Part shown: piece after piece, positions 22,811 to 24,327 of the stretch
Layout of the letters: each line of letters begins with the position of its first letter
How positions within the stretch are numbered: position 1 is the first letter of the stretch
NCBI GenBank assembly: GCA_945861195.1
Contig: CAMATS010000002.1
Coordinates: 1 to 24,327, forward strand
Reading direction: 5' to 3'
DNA length: 24,327 nt
Source: Rhodoferax sp. OV413
GTDB taxonomy: Bacteria > Pseudomonadota > Gammaproteobacteria > Burkholderiales > Burkholderiaceae_C
Program-made: the position numbers and the translations under genes
The notes under the pieces: model-generated
Database searches by the model: none
What the model was told of the DNA's origin: nothing
The model's input: the letters and a program-made list of their open reading frames with translations, nothing else

Positions 22811-23821
22811 ATGTTCAAACGCAGAACCCTCACCTCGGCCCTGATGGCCGCTACCCTGCTGGTCACGACTTCGGCTTTCGCCCAATTTGCCGAGCGCACC
22901 ATCAAGTTCACCAACGGCGTCAATGAAGACCACCCCGTAGGCCTGGGCGTCAAGCGCATGCAAGAGGTGCTCAATGCCAAGACGGGTGGCAAGATCAAGA
23001 TCAACGCCTTCTGGGGCGGCTCGGCCGGTGGTGACCTGCCGGCCACCCAGGCATTGCGCGCTGGTACCCAGGAGATGGTGTGCACCTCGAGCTCGCCGCT
23101 GGTCGGCATTGTGAAAGAGCTGGGTGCCTTTGACCTGCCTTTTTTGTTTGCCAATGAGAAAGAAGCCGATATCGTGCTGGACGGCCCGGCCGGCGCCTAC
23201 TTCAACAAAAAACTCGAAGACGCCGGCCTGGTCAACCTGGCCTACTGGGAAAATGGTTTTCGTAACCTGACCAACAGCAAGCGGCCGGTGGCCAGGGCCG
23301 AAGACTTTGACGGCGTGAAGGTTCGGGTGATGCAGAACAACATCTTTCTCGACACCTTCAAAACCCTGGGAAGTAATGCTGTGCCCATGGCCTTTGGCGA
23401 GGTGTTCACCGCCTTGGAGACCAAGACCATCGACGGTCAGGAGAACCCCTTTGTGACGATTGAGACCTCCAAGCTCAACGAGGTTCAAAAATACCTCAGC
23501 GTCACCCGCCATGCCTACACCCCGTTCCTGGTGCTTTACAGTAAAAAACTGTTTGACCAATTGAATCCCCAAGAGCAGGCGGTGTTGCGTGAGGCCGCCA
23601 TGGAGGGGCAAAAAGTGCAGCGCACCGCCAACCGCACCCTCAACGAACAGTCGCTGGCCAACCTGAAGGTCAAAGGCATGATGGTCAATGAGGTGACTTC
23701 GGCCGAACAACTGCGCATGTTCCAGAAGGTTCGGCCGGTATATGACCGCAACATTCCCACCATTGGTGGTGAAGCTGTGAACATGGTGCTCGAAGGCCTG
23801 AAGAAAGCGCGCGGGGGCTGA
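22811..23821 (+). CDS. TRAP transporter substrate-binding protein, DctP family (sugar-acid cluster)
   Basis: A 336-residue periplasmic receptor. A Sec signal peptide, MFKRRTLTSALMAATLLVTT followed by SAFA, is predicted to be cut after residue 24. The mature protein has the DctP fold with the conserved carboxylate-binding arginine at Arg172 (GVKVRVMQN), Arg151 in ENGFRNLTN, and the hinge signature MAFGEVFTALETKTIDGQENP (193-213). This branch includes receptors for uronates and aldonates. With the neighbouring dehydratase and enolase-type genes, a sugar acid is the likely ligand, though which one is open. AAAGGAG is ideally spaced from the ATG at 22811, the best ribosome site of the operon, suiting the need for excess receptor. 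A terminator follows 21 bases after the stop. Confidence 0.94.
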   Translation: MFKRRTLTSALMAATLLVTTSAFAQFAERTIKFTNGVNEDHPVGLGVKRMQEVLNAKTGGKIKINAFWGGSAGGDLPATQALRAGTQEMVCTSSSPLVGIVKELGAFDLPFLFANEKEADIVLDGPAGAYFNKKLEDAGLVNLAYWENGFRNLTNSKRPVARAEDFDGVKVRVMQNNIFLDTFKTLGSNAVPMAFGEVFTALETKTIDGQENPFVTIETSKLNEVQKYLSVTRHAYTPFLVLYSKKLFDQLNPQEQAVLREAAMEGQKVQRTANRTLNEQSLANLKVKGMMVNEVTSAEQLRMFQKVRPVYDRNIPTIGGEAVNMVLEGLKKARGG

Positions 23822-23842
23822 TCGGGTTCATTCATCACAAAC

Positions 23843-23871
23843 CGCAGGCCGGATTGGCCTGCGTTTTTTTT
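23843..23871 (+). terminator. Intrinsic terminator between dctP and the enolase-superfamily gene
   Basis: CGCAGGCC-GGATT-GGCCTGCG is a perfect 8-bp stem with a five-base loop, flush with eight Ts at 23864-23871. The next gene's Shine-Dalgarno (GGAG, 23872-23875) begins at the first base after the T tract. Confidence 0.85.
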
Positions 23872-23881
23872 GGAGCGCAGA

Positions 23882-24327
23882 TTGAAAATCACACAAGTTG
23901 AAACGCTCAGGTTGGGCGAGTTTCCCAACATCATTTGGGTACGTATTCACACCGACGAGGGGCTGGTCGGCTTGGGCGAAACCTTCATGGGTGCGCAGAC
24001 GGTCGAGGCCTACATACACGAGTGGGCCGCCCCCAAATTGCTGGGCAAGAATCCGCTGGCGATCGAGTCACGCAACCGCGAACTCACCGGCTACCTGGGA
24101 TGGCGTGGCTCCGGGGCTGAGACCCGTGGCAACTCGGCCATTGATATCGCGTTGTGGGACATTTTTGGCAAGGCGGCCAATATGCCCCTGCACACCGCCC
24201 TGGGCGGCAAGAGCCGCGATGACATCCGCATCTACAACACCTGCGCCGGCTACCGCTATGTGCGCAACACCGTCAACCAAAGCACCTCCAACTGGGGTCT
24301 GGGCCAGAGCCAGGGCCCCTACGAAGA
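23882..24327 (+). CDS. Enolase-superfamily (mandelate racemase/muconate lactonizing) enzyme, N-terminal part
   Basis: The first 148 codons are present and the gene runs off the right edge. The capping domain begins KITQVETLRLGEFPNIIWVR, continues with GLVGLGETFMG, and contains RGNSAIDIALWDIFGKA (about 82-98), a hallmark of the mandelate racemase and muconate lactonizing group. The catalytic barrel with its metal ligands lies outside the window, so racemase, dehydratase and cycloisomerase cannot be told apart; a sugar-acid dehydratase is most likely from context. The start is the TTG at 23882 with GGAG six bases upstream. The first ATG is 36 codons in and would remove the conserved first strands. 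Expression depends on reading through the terminator at 23843-23871 or on a promoter not seen. Confidence 0.9.
   Translation, partial: MKITQVETLRLGEFPNIIWVRIHTDEGLVGLGETFMGAQTVEAYIHEWAAPKLLGKNPLAIESRNRELTGYLGWRGSGAETRGNSAIDIALWDIFGKAANMPLHTALGGKSRDDIRIYNTCAGYRYVRNTVNQSTSNWGLGQSQGPYE

Overview
The window looks like chromosomal DNA of a beta-proteobacterium of the Comamonadaceae (Rhodoferax/Polaromonas/Limnohabitans-like). The evidence is the high GC, the two TRAP transporters, a fused isobutyryl-CoA mutase, a DbpA helicase, and a GC-rich palindromic repeat of a kind I associate from memory with that family. Placement is inference from gene content, not from a marker gene. I see no rRNA, tRNA, CRISPR array, insertion sequence or prophage gene.

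Layout. (1) 1-1556: the first 21 codons of coaX (minus) diverge from an amidase-signature hydrolase (plus). (2) 1798-5732: a TRAP transporter operon in the order binding protein, small permease, large permease. A strong hairpin-plus-T terminator lies between the binding protein and the permeases, the large permease is unusually long, and a second terminator closes the operon. (3) 5751-10174: a palindromic operator, then icmF (fused isobutyryl-CoA mutase), then an EamA-type permease starting with TTG. The icmF G domain is interrupted in frame by an 84-bp tandem repeat. (4) 10175-11276: a structured 337-bp region with a candidate 48-codon minus-strand gene, then a short-chain dehydrogenase. (5) 11392-14797 (minus): a 77-codon hypothetical gene, dbpA and gshA. 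(6) 14904-18174 (plus): amn (AMP nucleosidase) followed without a gap by a NodI/NodJ-like ABC exporter. (7) 18181-24327: a sugar-acid cluster. An IlvD/Edd-family dehydratase (minus) diverges from a GntR/FadR-type regulator, a second TRAP transporter (order Q, M, P) and an enolase-superfamily gene cut by the window end.

How the genes work together. The 18-24 kb cluster is a coherent catabolic unit: a regulator, uptake of a carboxylated sugar, and two unrelated dehydratase/racemase-type enzymes. A palindrome overlaps the predicted -10 of the dehydratase promoter. The first TRAP transporter has a TakP-like binding protein (2-oxoacid type). It sits directly before icmF, which converts isobutyryl-CoA and n-butyryl-CoA, so a link to branched-chain keto acid use is possible but not shown. 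The amidase, SDR, helicase, gshA and amn genes are housekeeping or general metabolic.

The strongest oddity is the repeat inside icmF. It consists of two full 84-bp units and a partial third, in frame, in the GTPase domain between the P-loop and the next G motif. The two hairpin arms differ in sequence but stay self-complementary through paired changes around an identical 15-base loop. I found no convincing wholly new defence, mobile or RNA-guided system.
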